This document shows, one piece after another, positions 19,716 through 30,818 of a stretch of DNA of 41,721 nucleotides (its first letter is position 1; each line of letters starts with the position of its first letter). The position numbers and the translations under genes are program-made. Location of the stretch: positions 1-41,721 of the forward strand of contig JAUCEF010000063.1 of NCBI GenBank assembly GCA_033558025.1, read 5' to 3'. Below the pieces are notes generated by a model. It did no database searches, was not told the DNA's origin, and saw nothing but the letters and a program-made list of their open reading frames with translations. Source of the DNA: Phytophthora sp. 'mugwort' (Eukaryota > Oomycota > Peronosporomycetes > Peronosporales > Peronosporaceae).

Positions 19716-21304
19716 AATAATTTTGATTGATTTTTGAAAATTTTATTAGAATTAATCAATATTTTTGAATATTGTTCTAATATATTTGTATAATAATTAT
19801 TTTTAATTAATGAATCTAAAAAATTAATATTAATTTTTAAAAATTTTTTATTAAAACTAAAATTATAAATAATTTTTATTTTTTTTTTTAATAAATAAGG
19901 TAAAATATCTTTAATTTTTAAAAAAGCTTCTGATTTAGATTGATTTTTATTTAATAAAAATTTATAAAGATTTCTATAAATTATAGAATCTTTACGTTGT
20001 TCTATATTTACATTTAAAATTTGTTCATTTTTTTGAATAAAACCTTCTAAATTAATATACATTCCATTTTTTTCTAAAAAAGTTAATCCAGGTAAAATTA
20101 GATTTGAATTTTGAGCATCTTTAGTAAAATGATGTCCTTGATAAATAACAAAACTATTTTTAGTTATTTTTAATTTATTTTGTAAATTTGTATTAAATAA
20201 ATAATATAATTTTGAATTATTTAACATATTTAATGATTTTGGAAAAGTAATTTCAAAAAAATTAATTAAAGAAGTTTGAAAATTAAAGAAATTAATATTA
20301 TGGTTAATAAATGATAAATTTTTTAATTTTGATAATAAAAAAAAACCATTTTTTTGATTTAAAATATTACTACCTATAATAATTAAAGGTTTTTTTGCTT
20401 TTTTTAATTGTTTACAAAATACATGTTTTCCTAAAATAATATTTATTAAAGTTTTAAAAGTTAATCCTAAATGTTTTACTGGATAAGTAAAATTAATTTT
20501 ATTACCGATATATGCTATTTTAAAATTTCCTTTTTTTAAACGATTAATTAAATGAATATTTAAAATAGAACCTTCTTGACGAATATCACTACCAATTATT
20601 AAACAAACATCAGATTCTTCAATAGATTTTAAAGTATTATTAAATAAAAAATTTGAAGCTAAATCAGAATTTATCTTAATTTGTCGATTTTTTAAAAATT
20701 GTTCATAATTTACATTTGAAATTCCTAATTTATTTAAATTTTTTTTTAATAAAAAAAGAGATTCTAAATCAGTTAAATCACCAATAATACTTTTAGCATT
20801 AAAACTATCTGTAATTATCAATTTTTTATTAATAATATTTAGAGCATCTAACCAAGAAATCCTATGAAAATTGTTTTGATTATCTTTTAATAATGGATAT
20901 TTTAATCGTTGATATTTTAAACTATCAAAAAAATATCTTGTTTTATCTGATATCCATTCTTTATTAATATTAAAATTAGTTTTAGGTAAAATACGTATAA
21001 TTTCATTATTAAAAATATCAATTTTAATATTTGAACCAATACTATCTAAAATAGCAATACCCTCTTTTTTTTTTAATTCCCAAGAACGTGCTTTAAAAGT
21101 ATAGGGTTTAGAAGTTAATGCACCAACAGGACATAAATCTACTAAATTACCAGAAAATTCGGATTTAAAAATATTTGAAGAATAAAAATTAATTTCAGTT
21201 TTATTACCACGACCTGTTGTACCTAAACCGTCAATTCCACAAATTTCATTAGCAAAACGTACACAACGTGTACAATGAATACAATTTAAATTATTTATTT
21301 TTAT
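19712..21304 (-). CDS. nad11: NADH dehydrogenase subunit 11, N-terminus missing (arm B copy)
   Basis: Same open frame, same missing N-terminal region and same lack of a suitable ATG as the arm A copy. Because both arms agree, the truncation is not a one-off sequencing error within one arm, although the arms may share one consensus. Confidence 0.85.
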   Translation of the reverse strand: MKINNLNCIHCTRCVRFANEICGIDGLGTTGRGNKTEINFYSSNIFKSEFSGNLVDLCPVGALTSKPYTFKARSWELKKKEGIAILDSIGSNIKIDIFNNEIIRILPKTNFNINKEWISDKTRYFFDSLKYQRLKYPLLKDNQNNFHRISWLDALNIINKKLIITDSFNAKSIIGDLTDLESLFLLKKNLNKLGISNVNYEQFLKNRQIKINSDLASNFLFNNTLKSIEESDVCLIIGSDIRQEGSILNIHLINRLKKGNFKIAYIGNKINFTYPVKHLGLTFKTLINIILGKHVFCKQLKKAKKPLIIIGSNILNQKNGFFLLSKLKNLSFINHNINFFNFQTSLINFFEITFPKSLNMLNNSKLYYLFNTNLQNKLKITKNSFVIYQGHHFTKDAQNSNLILPGLTFLEKNGMYINLEGFIQKNEQILNVNIEQRKDSIIYRNLYKFLLNKNQSKSEAFLKIKDILPYLLKKKIKIIYNFSFNKKFLKININFLDSLIKNNYYTNILEQYSKILINSNKIFKNQSKLL

Positions 21305-22466
21305 TTATTAAAGATTTTTTATTAATATTATAACGTACTAAATAAGTTTCTAATTTACCTAAAAATGGTATAATTATTATAAAAAAAAAAAAATAATAAA
21401 TCATACTTATAATACCAATTTCAGTATAAGGATATTCAACTGGACATTGTCCAACCCAACCTAATAATAAAAAAGCTATAACTAATAACCAATAACAAAT
21501 TTTAAATATAGGTCTAAAAGCTGTACTTCTAATTTCAGATGAATTTGTAAAAGGTATTGTTAATAAAATAAGTAATGAACCAAACATAGCTATAACACCG
21601 CCAATTTTATTAGGAATAGATCTTAAAATTGCATAAAACGGTAAAAAATACCATTCTGGTACGATATGTAAAGGTGTTTTCATTGGATTTGCTTCAATAT
21701 AATTATCGGGATGACCTAATGTATTAGGATAAAAAAAAATAAAAATAAAGAAAATCAAAAATAAGATCATTAATCCAAATAAATCTTTAGTATAAAAATA
21801 TGGATAAAAAGGTATATTTTCATTTTTTAATGTAATACCTAAAGGATTATTTGAACCAACTTCATGTAATAAAATTAAATGTATCAATACGGCACCCACA
21901 ATTATAAAAGGTAATGTAAAATGTAAACTAAAAAAACGATTTAATGTTGGATTATCAACAGCAAATCCGCCCCAAAGCCAATCAACAATATCTTTTCCTA
22001 TTAAGGGTATTGCAGAAAATAAATTAGTAATAACAGTTGCACCCCAAAAACTCATTTGTCCCCAAGGTAAAACATAACCCATAAAAGCTGTAGCCATCAT
22101 TAAAATAAAAATAATTACACCAGAAGACCATATAGCTTCTCTTGGTGTGATATAAGAACCATAATATAAACCACGAAAAATATGAATATATACAACAATA
22201 AAAAAAAAAGATGCTCCATTTGCATGTGTATATCTAATTAACCAACCATTATTTACATCTCTCATAATATGTTCAACACTATTAAAAGCTAAATCAATAT
22301 GTGGAGTATAATGCATTGCTAAAAAAATACCTGTTAAAATTTGTATTACTAACATAATACCAGCTAACGAACCGAATCCAAAAAAATAATTTAAATTAAT
22401 AGGTGTAGGATAATCTATTAAATGATTATTAAGAATCGCAAATAATGATTTTTTATTCCATCTCAT
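21291..22466 (-). CDS. cob: Apocytochrome b (arm B copy)
   Basis: Identical 391-residue protein. The start is chosen at the ATG corresponding to 14271 in arm A. Confidence 0.97.
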   Translation of the reverse strand: MRWNKKSLFAILNNHLIDYPTPINLNYFFGFGSLAGIMLVIQILTGIFLAMHYTPHIDLAFNSVEHIMRDVNNGWLIRYTHANGASFFFIVVYIHIFRGLYYGSYITPREAIWSSGVIIFILMMATAFMGYVLPWGQMSFWGATVITNLFSAIPLIGKDIVDWLWGGFAVDNPTLNRFFSLHFTLPFIIVGAVLIHLILLHEVGSNNPLGITLKNENIPFYPYFYTKDLFGLMILFLIFFIFIFFYPNTLGHPDNYIEANPMKTPLHIVPEWYFLPFYAILRSIPNKIGGVIAMFGSLLILLTIPFTNSSEIRSTAFRPIFKICYWLLVIAFLLLGWVGQCPVEYPYTEIGIISMIYYFFFFIIIIPFLGKLETYLVRYNINKKSLINKNK

Positions 22467-22513
22467 AATATGAAATGAAAAATTACCTAAAAGCAAAAAT
22501 AATTAATAAAATA

Positions 22514-23080
22514 TTACATATTTATTTTATTATTCCAAGGATTATTAAATTCAAATAATCGGTATTGTTGTGATAAATTAATGGGTTCATAAACAACACG
22601 TTTTTTTAATTCATTATAAAAAATTTCTAAAAAACCACTTAAAGGGAAATCTTTACGTAAAGGATGTCCTTCAAAACCATAATCTGTTAAAATCCGTCTT
22701 AAATCGGGATGGTATAAAAAAAAAATACCAAACATATCCCAAACTTCTCTTTCACACCAATTGGCTGATTGATATATTTTTATAATTGAATCTACCGGTT
22801 GTAATTCATTAATTATTATTTTAATTTTTAAACGACTATTAAAACGAATACTTAATAAATTATAAATTATTTCAAAACGTTTTTTTTTATTAATATAATC
22901 TATAACACAAATTTCTGATAATACTTTAAATTGAGTATTTGTATGATTTTTTAAAAAAAATAAAATAGGAATTAAATTTTTTGTAGAAATATTTATACAT
23001 AATTCATTTTTATATAAAGTATAATTTATTATTGGTAAAATCTGTAATAAATATTGACTAAATTTTTTTAATACTTTCAT
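22514..23080 (-). CDS. nad9: NADH dehydrogenase subunit 9 (arm B copy)
   Basis: Identical to the copy at 13657-14223. The hairpin cluster upstream is also conserved (23095-23224). Confidence 0.97.
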   Translation of the reverse strand: MKVLKKFSQYLLQILPIINYTLYKNELCINISTKNLIPILFFLKNHTNTQFKVLSEICVIDYINKKKRFEIIYNLLSIRFNSRLKIKIIINELQPVDSIIKIYQSANWCEREVWDMFGIFFLYHPDLRRILTDYGFEGHPLRKDFPLSGFLEIFYNELKKRVVYEPINLSQQYRLFEFNNPWNNKINM

Positions 23081-23094
23081 AAATAAAAAATAAT

Positions 23095-23224
23095 TATAAA
23101 TATTTATAATTATAAATATTTATATATTAAAAAAATAAATAATTTTTTTTCTAAAATAAATACTATAACCAGTATTAGTATATATATAACATAAAATACG
23201 ATAAAAATTAATTTTTATCATATT
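23095..23224. repeat. Hairpin cluster between nad9 and atp9 (arm B)
   Basis: Mirror copy of 13513-13642, with the same loopless stem, small stem-loop and 30-base palindrome. Confidence 0.5.
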
Positions 23225-23243
23225 TTTCAGGATTTAATTTTAA

Positions 23244-23709
<466 letters not shown>

Positions 23710-24063
23710 TTACCATTCTAAAGCATCACTACACCAAATATAAATAAAACCTATAACTAATTCAACTAAAAATTCAATCATAGTCCAAAATCCCCATGAA
23801 AAATTTGAACTTAAAGTTAAAACCCAAGGAAAAATAAAAACAGCTTCTAAATCAAAAATAATAAAAAGGATAGCTACTAAATAAAATTTTACATCAAAAA
23901 TTTTTCTAGCATCATCATAAGGATTAAATCCACATTCATAGGCTGTTAACTTTTCTAAATCATCTTTTTGTTTAATTAAACTAAAAGATAAAATGAAAAT
24001 TAAAATTGATAAAAATAAACTTAATATTAAGAATATAAAAATATTTGAATAATTTAATAACAT
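23710..24063 (-). CDS. nad3: NADH dehydrogenase subunit 3 (arm B copy)
   Basis: Identical 117-residue protein. The start is set after trnD as in arm A. Confidence 0.97.
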   Translation of the reverse strand: MLLNYSNIFIFLILSLFLSILIFILSFSLIKQKDDLEKLTAYECGFNPYDDARKIFDVKFYLVAILFIIFDLEAVFIFPWVLTLSSNFSWGFWTMIEFLVELVIGFIYIWCSDALEW

Positions 24064-24097
24064 ATTTATAAATTTTTTTAAATATAATAAATTTAAA

Positions 24098-24171
24098 CGG
24101 AAAAAACGGGACTTGAACCCGCGACTTATAGCGTGACAAGCTACCACTCTAACCAACTGAGCTATTTTTCC
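24098..24171 (-). tRNA. trnD(guc): tRNA-Asp (GTC) (arm B copy)
   Basis: Mirror copy of 12566-12639 with the same cloverleaf. Confidence 0.95.
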
Positions 24172-24207
24172 AATATAAAATATTATATCTTATTTTTGTA
24201 TATTTTA

Positions 24208-24927
24208 TTAATGTAAATTTAAAGCATCATTTATATACATACACGTTAAAATCGTAAACACATATGCCTGAATTAAAGCTACAGCAATTTCTAAACCAAC
24301 CAATAATACAATAATTATTAATGGAATAAAATGTGCCATAAAAATAAAACTATTTACATTTAACATAGCCCAAGCAAAACCTGCAATTACTTTTAATAAA
24401 GTATGTCCAGCCATCATATTTGCAAATAATCGTACAGGTAAACTAATTACACGAAAAATGTATGAAACTAATTCAATAGGTACTAAGATGGGAACTAATG
24501 CTATACTTGCACCACTAGGTAATAATAAATTTAAAAAATTAAATTTATGTTTTTTAATTCCAATTAAATTAAAACCTAAATAAATTGTTAATGCTAAAGT
24601 AAACGTAATAATTAAATGACTTGTTATAGTAAAACTGTATGGAATCATTCCTATTAAATTACATAATAAAATAAAAAAAAAAACAACAAAAATTAATGAA
24701 ACAAAATATTTACCAGCTTTTCCTATACTAGAATAAGTTAATTCAATTGTAATATTAAAAATCATTTCAAAAATTTGTTGAAAACGTGTTGGAATAAATT
24801 TAGTTTTTATACATGTAAATATATATAAATAAACTAAACCTATTACTAAAATTAAAGAAGCATTAGTAAATACAAAAGGTATTTGAAAAATAGGTAAAAT
24901 TTCAAATTGTTCTAAAGGACTAACCAT
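24208..24927 (-). CDS. atp6: ATP synthase F0 subunit a (arm B copy)
   Basis: Identical 239-residue protein with the essential Arg in LPVRLFANMMAGH. Confidence 0.97.
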   Translation of the reverse strand: MVSPLEQFEILPIFQIPFVFTNASLILVIGLVYLYIFTCIKTKFIPTRFQQIFEMIFNITIELTYSSIGKAGKYFVSLIFVVFFFILLCNLIGMIPYSFTITSHLIITFTLALTIYLGFNLIGIKKHKFNFLNLLLPSGASIALVPILVPIELVSYIFRVISLPVRLFANMMAGHTLLKVIAGFAWAMLNVNSFIFMAHFIPLIIIVLLVGLEIAVALIQAYVFTILTCMYINDALNLH

Positions 24928-24951
24928 AAAAATTATTAATTTTTTAATAAA

Positions 24952-25866
24952 TTAATTACCTCCCCACCAGTAAACTGCTACAAATAAAAATAACCAAACA
25001 ACATCTACAAAATGCCAATACCAAGCTGCAGCTTCAAAACCGAAATGATGTTGTTTTGTAAAATGATGATTAATTAATCTAATAGTACTTACTATAATAA
25101 AAATAGTACCTACAATAACGTGAATACCATGAAAACCTGTTAATAAAAAAAAAGTTGTACCATAAATACTATCAGAAATTGAAAAAGTACTTTCAATATA
25201 TTCATAGGCTTGAATTAAAGTAAAAAAAAAAGCTAATAAAATTGTAATAATTAAACTTAAAATAGCATTTTTTCTATCACCAAAAACTATTGAATGGTGT
25301 GCCCAAGTAATAGTTGCCCCAGATGATAATAATATTACAGTATTTAATAAAGGAATACCCCAAGCATTAACAGTTTCAATACCTAATGGTGGCCATAAAG
25401 ATCCAATTTCAGGTGTTGGTGCTAAAGCTGAATGAAAAAAAGCCCAAAAAAAACTAACAAAAAATAGTAATTCACTAAAAATAAATAAAAGCATACCATT
25501 TCTTAAACCTAATTGTACTTGTTTAGTATGTTGACCTTCATATACAGCTTCTCTAACTATATCACGAAACCAAGTATACATTGTTAAAATAATCATTAAA
25601 AATCCTGTTAAAATTAAGAAATTACTGCCAATATAACCATGAAAATACATAGCACCACCAAAAGTTAAAAAAAAAAGTCCAAAAGAAATTATAAAAGGCC
25701 AAGGACTTGGATCTACTAAATGATAAGGATGTTTTTGTGTATTTTGTATATTATTACTAATTTCTTTTAAAATTTTTAAATCATTTTGAAATTTATCGAT
25801 ATTAGAATCATTTGTTGTAGTTTCTATTTGTAAATTTTTTTTATTAATATAATAATAATTTTTCAT
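24952..25866 (-). CDS. cox3: Cytochrome c oxidase subunit 3 (arm B copy)
   Basis: Identical 304-residue protein, including the polar N-terminal extension before HPYHLVDPSPWP. Confidence 0.97.
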   Translation of the reverse strand: MKNYYYINKKNLQIETTTNDSNIDKFQNDLKILKEISNNIQNTQKHPYHLVDPSPWPFIISFGLFFLTFGGAMYFHGYIGSNFLILTGFLMIILTMYTWFRDIVREAVYEGQHTKQVQLGLRNGMLLFIFSELLFFVSFFWAFFHSALAPTPEIGSLWPPLGIETVNAWGIPLLNTVILLSSGATITWAHHSIVFGDRKNAILSLIITILLAFFFTLIQAYEYIESTFSISDSIYGTTFFLLTGFHGIHVIVGTIFIIVSTIRLINHHFTKQHHFGFEAAAWYWHFVDVVWLFLFVAVYWWGGN

Positions 25867-25926
25867 AAGAATTTTATAATTTGTAATAATTAATTATTTA
25901 ATGATAAATAATGTATTTTAAAAAAA

Positions 25927-26357
25927 TTAATCAAAAATAAGATTAAATTTTAATTTTTTTATATTTTTATAATATTGTTTTTTTGTATTGATTGTTTTAC
26001 TTTTATTTTTTGAAGTTTGAATAATTTCGTTTGTTATGTTTTTTAAATTTGCATTTAAAAGTAACCACGATATCGATTTTTTAATTTGTTTATCTTCATT
26101 TAAAAGCATTAAAAAATATCTATCTTTTTTTTTTTTTTTTTATTTCGTTTTTTATTTGGAATACTTATTGCTTTTAATTTCGGTAATAAATTTTCAATTG
26201 ATTTAAATAAAATAAAATTCGGTTTTTGTTTTGTAATTTTTTTTAAAGTAATTAAAATATTTATAAATATGTTTTCAGAACAAGTTTTTTTTCCTTTTTT
26301 TAATAACATATTTATAAATAATTTTTTTATTTTATACTCTTCGTATTTTAGTTCCAT
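25927..26357 (-). pseudogene. rps7: Ribosomal protein S7, frame broken at a homopolymer (arm B copy)
   Basis: Same gene as 10379-10810, but the A run on the coding strand (T run at 26125-26141 on the plus strand) has 17 bases instead of 18. The frame from the ATG at 26357 ends after 82 residues, at 26109. The remaining 60 residues are open in another frame from an ATG at 26109 to 25927. Outside the run the copies agree. A one-base sequencing error in the homopolymer is the simplest explanation. Real heterogeneity or translational slippage on the A run are alternatives. Confidence 0.85.
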
Positions 26358-26712
26358 ATTTTGATCTTGATGTTTTTCGAGAATAAATCCCTAATAAATC
26401 ATATTTACCACGAATTACATGATATTTTACTCCAGGTAAATCTTTTACACGACCTCCTCTAACTAATACTATTGAATGTTCTTGTAAAGTATGACCAATA
26501 CCTGGAATATAAGTAATTATTGTATACCTACTAGATAGGTGTACTTTTGCTACTTTACGCATAGCAGAATTTGGTTTTTTAGGTGTTGTATTATAAACTT
26601 TTAAACAAATACCTTTACGTTGAGGACATTGTTTTAAAGCTGGACTTTTATTTCTTTTTTTTTTTTCTAAACGTTTTTGTTTTTTTAAAAATAATTGATT
26701 AATTGTTGACAT
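26332..26712 (-). CDS. rps12: Ribosomal protein S12 (arm B copy)
   Basis: Identical 126-residue protein, overlapping the rps7 start by 26 bases as in arm A. Confidence 0.97.
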   Translation of the reverse strand: MSTINQLFLKKQKRLEKKKRNKSPALKQCPQRKGICLKVYNTTPKKPNSAMRKVAKVHLSSRYTIITYIPGIGHTLQEHSIVLVRGGRVKDLPGVKYHVIRGKYDLLGIYSRKTSRSKYGTKIRRV

Positions 26713-26729
26713 ATTATTTGTTATTTTAT

Positions 26730-26802
26730 TGAATAATAACGGACTCGAACCGCTAACATTTTCGGTGTAAACGAAATACTCTACCAATTGAGTTAATTAT
26801 TC
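26730..26802 (-). tRNA. trnV(uac): tRNA-Val (TAC) (arm B copy)
   Basis: Mirror copy of 9934-10006. Confidence 0.95.
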
Positions 26803-26804
26803 AT

Positions 26805-26878
26805 TGGGCCTAAGTAGATTTGAACTACTGACTTTACACTTATCAGGCGTATACTCTAACCAACTGAGTTATAGGCCC
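26805..26878 (-). tRNA. trnI(gau): tRNA-Ile (GAT) (arm B copy)
   Basis: Mirror copy of 9858-9931. Confidence 0.95.
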
Positions 26879-26880
26879 TT

Positions 26881-26952
26881 TTGAAGTAAAAGGATTCGAA
26901 CCTTTGATTTTCCGTACCAAAAACGGAGGCCTTACCACTTGGCTATACTTCA
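26881..26952 (-). tRNA. trnQ(uug): tRNA-Gln (TTG) (arm B copy)
   Basis: Mirror copy of 9784-9855. Confidence 0.95.
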
Positions 26953-26966
26953 AAATAAATAAAATA

Positions 26967-27040
26967 TATGCTTAGAAAGATTTGAACTTTCATTTTATAG
27001 ATCCGCAATCTAACGCTTTATCCATTTAAGCTATAAGCAT
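26967..27040 (-). tRNA. trnR(gcg): tRNA-Arg (GCG) (arm B copy)
   Basis: Mirror copy of 9696-9769. Confidence 0.92.
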
Positions 27041-27050
27041 AAGTTTAATT

Positions 27051-27377
27051 TTAATTTTTTTTTATAATTTTAATATTTATTAATGAATTTTTAGATAAAA
27101 ATTTTTTAATTAAAACTAAAAAATTTAATAAATAAAAAATATTTTTAAATTTTATATTAATTTTAGAAGTATAATTTTTATGAATAAAATGTTCACGTGA
27201 TTTTTTATTTACATGGGGAGATCTTAATAATGTAAAAATTTTTTTTTTTTGTTTTGTTTGAAATACACCGGGTATTTGAATATTTTTGAATTTATTAATT
27301 TTTTTTAATTTTAATAAATTTTGTTTGAGTTGATTTATTTTTTGAAATGATTTAAAAGTTATTCTTAAAAGATACAT
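27051..27377 (-). CDS. rps10: Ribosomal protein S10 (arm B copy)
   Basis: Identical 108-residue protein with the LRSPHVNKKSREHF signature. Its homopolymer runs keep the frame, unlike rps7. Confidence 0.93.
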   Translation of the reverse strand: MYLLRITFKSFQKINQLKQNLLKLKKINKFKNIQIPGVFQTKQKKKIFTLLRSPHVNKKSREHFIHKNYTSKINIKFKNIFYLLNFLVLIKKFLSKNSLINIKIIKKN

Positions 27378-27393
27378 ATTTTAATAATAAAAT

Positions 27394-27467
27394 TGTCTGG
27401 AGGTGGATTTGAACCACCGACACAAAGATTTTCAGTCTTTTACTCTAACCAACTGAGCTATCCAAAC
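27394..27467 (-). tRNA. trnF(gaa): tRNA-Phe (GAA) (arm B copy)
   Basis: Mirror copy of 9269-9342. Confidence 0.95.
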
Positions 27468-27473
27468 TAAATA

Positions 27474-28967
27474 TTATATTAATAAATATAAATAAATTTT
27501 GTTTAAATTTATTAATATAATATTAGGATAAATAAATAAAAATAAAATAAATTGAGTACTAATTAATAATATTATACTTTGACTTTTATTTATTTGTGAA
27601 ATATACATTTTTCTAAATATTTTTTCAAAATAAATAATTTTAATTATTTTTAAATAATAAAAAGAGCTTAAAACACTTATAATAATACCAAAAAATACTA
27701 AACTAAAATAATTATTTTTAATAGCTGAAAAAAATATAAATAATTTTGAAAAAAAACCCGCTAATGGGGGTATACCAGCTAATGAAAAAATATTTATGAT
27801 TATAATAATAGCAATTAATTTATTAATAGTATATATATTTGATAAATCTGTTAAATATTTAATTGGTTTATGATTGATATTTAAAGATAAATAAGAAGTC
27901 CATAAATTAATACTTGTTATAATATAAATTATAATATATAATAAAATAAATGGAATATTATTTAACATATTTGAAGTAAATCCTATTAATATAAAACCTA
28001 CATGACTTATTGCACTATAAGCTAATAATCTTTTGATTTTTTTTTGTTGTAATGCCGATAATGCACCGATTAACATAGATAAAAATGAAATAATATAAAA
28101 AAAAATTTCAAAGAAATATGAAATATTAAAAAAAATCTCAAAAAATAAACGAATTAAAATTCCTATAAAAGCAATTTTTGGTACAATAGCAAAAAAACTT
28201 GAAATATTATTTGGAGCACCTTCATATACATCAGGCAACCAAAAATGAAAAGGTGTAGCACCTATTTTAAATAAAATACCAACTAAAATAAAAATTAATC
28301 CATAAGATAAACTAATTAATATATTTATATTATCTAAAAAATTTATATTTGATAATATTAAAAAAATATTATTAAAATTTAATGAACCTGTAATAGCATA
28401 AATTATTGAAGAACCAAATAGAATAAAACCTGAAGCAATTGATCCTAAAATAAAATATTTTAAACCAGCCTCAATTGATAATATCGATTTTTTTTGGGTG
28501 GATGTTAATATATAAAAACTTAAACTTTGTAATTCAATTGCTAAATATAAAGTAATAAAATGATTTGCAGATACCAATAACATTAAACCCAATAATGATA
28601 TTAACATTAATATATTAATTTCATATGAATTTATTTTTTGTTGTATTAAATATTTTTGTTGTATTAAAAAACAAATAATTGTTAATAAAATTAAAATTAT
28701 TTTAATAAATTGTGTAAAATTATTAATAAGTAATACACCATTTAATATGTTACTTGAAATATTTGTTATATTTAACGTTAATATTAAAAGAATTAATAAT
28801 AAATATATTATTATAGTAGTAATATTTTTAATAATCAAAATTTTTTGAGCATTTTGATTTTTTTTATAAAAAACACCAAATAATAATAAAATTAATAAAA
28901 AAGTTGTTAAAAAAAATTCGGGGATAATAATTTCAAAATTATTATTAAAAATTTCCTGAAAAAACAT
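27474..28967 (-). CDS. nad2: NADH dehydrogenase subunit 2 (arm B copy)
   Basis: Identical 497-residue protein; first gene of the minus-strand block of arm B. Confidence 0.97.
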   Translation of the reverse strand: MFFQEIFNNNFEIIIPEFFLTTFLLILLLFGVFYKKNQNAQKILIIKNITTIIIYLLLILLILTLNITNISSNILNGVLLINNFTQFIKIILILLTIICFLIQQKYLIQQKINSYEINILMLISLLGLMLLVSANHFITLYLAIELQSLSFYILTSTQKKSILSIEAGLKYFILGSIASGFILFGSSIIYAITGSLNFNNIFLILSNINFLDNINILISLSYGLIFILVGILFKIGATPFHFWLPDVYEGAPNNISSFFAIVPKIAFIGILIRLFFEIFFNISYFFEIFFYIISFLSMLIGALSALQQKKIKRLLAYSAISHVGFILIGFTSNMLNNIPFILLYIIIYIITSINLWTSYLSLNINHKPIKYLTDLSNIYTINKLIAIIIIINIFSLAGIPPLAGFFSKLFIFFSAIKNNYFSLVFFGIIISVLSSFYYLKIIKIIYFEKIFRKMYISQINKSQSIILLISTQFILFLFIYPNIILINLNKIYLYLLI

Positions 28968-29083
28968 AATGTAATAAAAGAAATAAATATTTTAAAAATA
29001 CTTACTTACTATATATGCTATATATTTATAAAAAAATTAATTTATAAATATTATATTTTTATTAAAAAAAAAAAAAAAAAAAA
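28968..29083. promoter_or_regulatory. Divergent spacer between nad2 and nad7 (candidate bidirectional promoter, arm B)
   Basis: Mirror copy of 7653-7768. nad2 leaves to the left and nad7 to the right. Assigned from layout only. Confidence 0.45.
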
Positions 29084-30262
29084 ATGTCATTAAAAAAAAT
29101 TAAAAATTTTTCTATAAATTTTGGTCCACAACATCCAGCGGCTCATGGTGTTTTACGTTTAATTTTAGAATTAAACGGTGAAGTTGTTAAAAAAGCTGAT
29201 TCACATATAGGTTTATTACATAGAGGTACAGAAAAATTAATTGAATATAAAAATTATTTACAGGCGTTACCTTATTTTGATCGTTTAGATTATGTATCTA
29301 TGATGTGTCAAGAACATGCATATGTTTTGGCTATTGAAAAATTATTAAATTGTGATATACCTTTACGAGCACAATATATAAGAGTTTTATTTTCAGAAAT
29401 AACACGTATCTTAAATCATTTATTAGCTGTATGTTGTCATGCTTTAGATGTAGGAGCTATGACACCTTATTTTTGGGGATTTGAAGAACGTGAGAAATTA
29501 ATGGAATTTTATGAACGTGTTTCTGGTGCACGTATGCATGCAGCTTATTTTAGACCTGGAGGTGTTAATCAAGATTTGCCTAAAGGTTTGTTAAATGATA
29601 TATATATTTTTTGTGAACAATTTAATACCCGTTTAGATGAAATTGAAGAAATGTTAACTAATAATAGAATTTGGAAACAAAGATTAGTAGATATTGGTAT
29701 TATATCTGCTAAAGATGCTTTAAATTTTGGTTTTAGTGGTGTTATGTTACGTGGATCAGGTATTTCATGGGATTTACGTAAAACACAACCTTATGAAATT
29801 TATGATCAATTAAAATTTGATATACCTGTAGGTACAAATGGCGATTGTTATGATCGTTATTTAATTAGAATAGAAGAAATGCGACAATCAATTCGAATTA
29901 TTTTGCAAGTACTTAATAAAATTCCCCAAGGTCCTATTAAATTAGATGATAAAAAAATTACAAATCCAAATAGAATTCAAATTAAAAATTCTATGGAGTC
30001 TTTAATTCATCATTTTAAATATTATTCAGAAAATATTTGTGTAAATGCTGGTGAAACTTATACAGTTATTGAGGCACCTAAAGGTGAGTATGGTGTTTAT
30101 TTAGTAGCAGATGGTACAAATAAACCCTACAGATGTAAAATTAAATCACCAGGATTTTTACATTTACAAGCATTAGATTTTATAGCTAAAAATCATATGA
30201 TTGCTGATGTTGTTACAATTATTGGTACTTTAGATGTTGTTTTTGGTGAAATTGATCGTTAA
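29084..30262 (+). CDS. nad7: NADH dehydrogenase subunit 7 (arm B copy)
   Basis: Identical 392-residue protein. The 21-base A run that includes the A of the ATG has the same length as in arm A. Confidence 0.98.
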   Translation: MSLKKIKNFSINFGPQHPAAHGVLRLILELNGEVVKKADSHIGLLHRGTEKLIEYKNYLQALPYFDRLDYVSMMCQEHAYVLAIEKLLNCDIPLRAQYIRVLFSEITRILNHLLAVCCHALDVGAMTPYFWGFEEREKLMEFYERVSGARMHAAYFRPGGVNQDLPKGLLNDIYIFCEQFNTRLDEIEEMLTNNRIWKQRLVDIGIISAKDALNFGFSGVMLRGSGISWDLRKTQPYEIYDQLKFDIPVGTNGDCYDRYLIRIEEMRQSIRIILQVLNKIPQGPIKLDDKKITNPNRIQIKNSMESLIHHFKYYSENICVNAGETYTVIEAPKGEYGVYLVADGTNKPYRCKIKSPGFLHLQALDFIAKNHMIADVVTIIGTLDVVFGEIDR

Positions 30263-30300
30263 TATTAATTATTAGAATAAAATTTTATTTTCAATAAATT

Positions 30301-30720
30301 ATGCAAAAAAAAAAATTTAAAAAGTATAAATTAAATCAATTACAAAAAATTAAACAAACTTATAAATATATATATATATTTCGTTATAATGATTTAAATA
30401 TTAATGAAATAATATCTTTAAAAAAAAAAATTAAAAAATTTGATTATAAATCTTTAATATTAAATCAAAATTTAATTATTGATATTTTTTTAAAATTAAA
30501 AGGACAAGGTTCTATTTTAATAATTTATGGAAATAATGAATTAAATTTAATAAGGGATTTATATAATTTTAAAAAACTTGAATTAATTTATTTGAGTATT
30601 CAAAATAATATTTATTCTAATTTAAAAGTAAAACAAATATTATCTAAAAACTATCCACCTTTAAATAATTTAATTGTTCAATCATTTTTAAATTTTATAT
30701 ATTATTTAAGAAAAATTTAA
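30301..30720 (+). CDS. rpl10: Probable mitochondrial ribosomal protein L10 (arm B copy)
   Basis: Identical to the 139-residue protein at 6016-6435. The frame is open in both arms despite several A runs, which supports it being a real gene. Confidence 0.65.
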   Translation: MQKKKFKKYKLNQLQKIKQTYKYIYIFRYNDLNINEIISLKKKIKKFDYKSLILNQNLIIDIFLKLKGQGSILIIYGNNELNLIRDLYNFKKLELIYLSIQNNIYSNLKVKQILSKNYPPLNNLIVQSFLNFIYYLRKI

Positions 30721-30723
30721 AAA

Positions 30724-30796
30724 GGCGATTATAACTTAAAGGTAGAGTGTTAGATTGTGGGTCTAAGTGTTATGGGTTCAAGTCCCATTTTTCGCC
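30724..30796 (+). tRNA. trnH(gug): tRNA-His (GTG) (arm B copy)
   Basis: Mirror copy of 5940-6012, with the same two T-T acceptor mismatches. Confidence 0.92.
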
Positions 30797-30818
30797 CATT
30801 TTTAAATTAAATTTTTTT

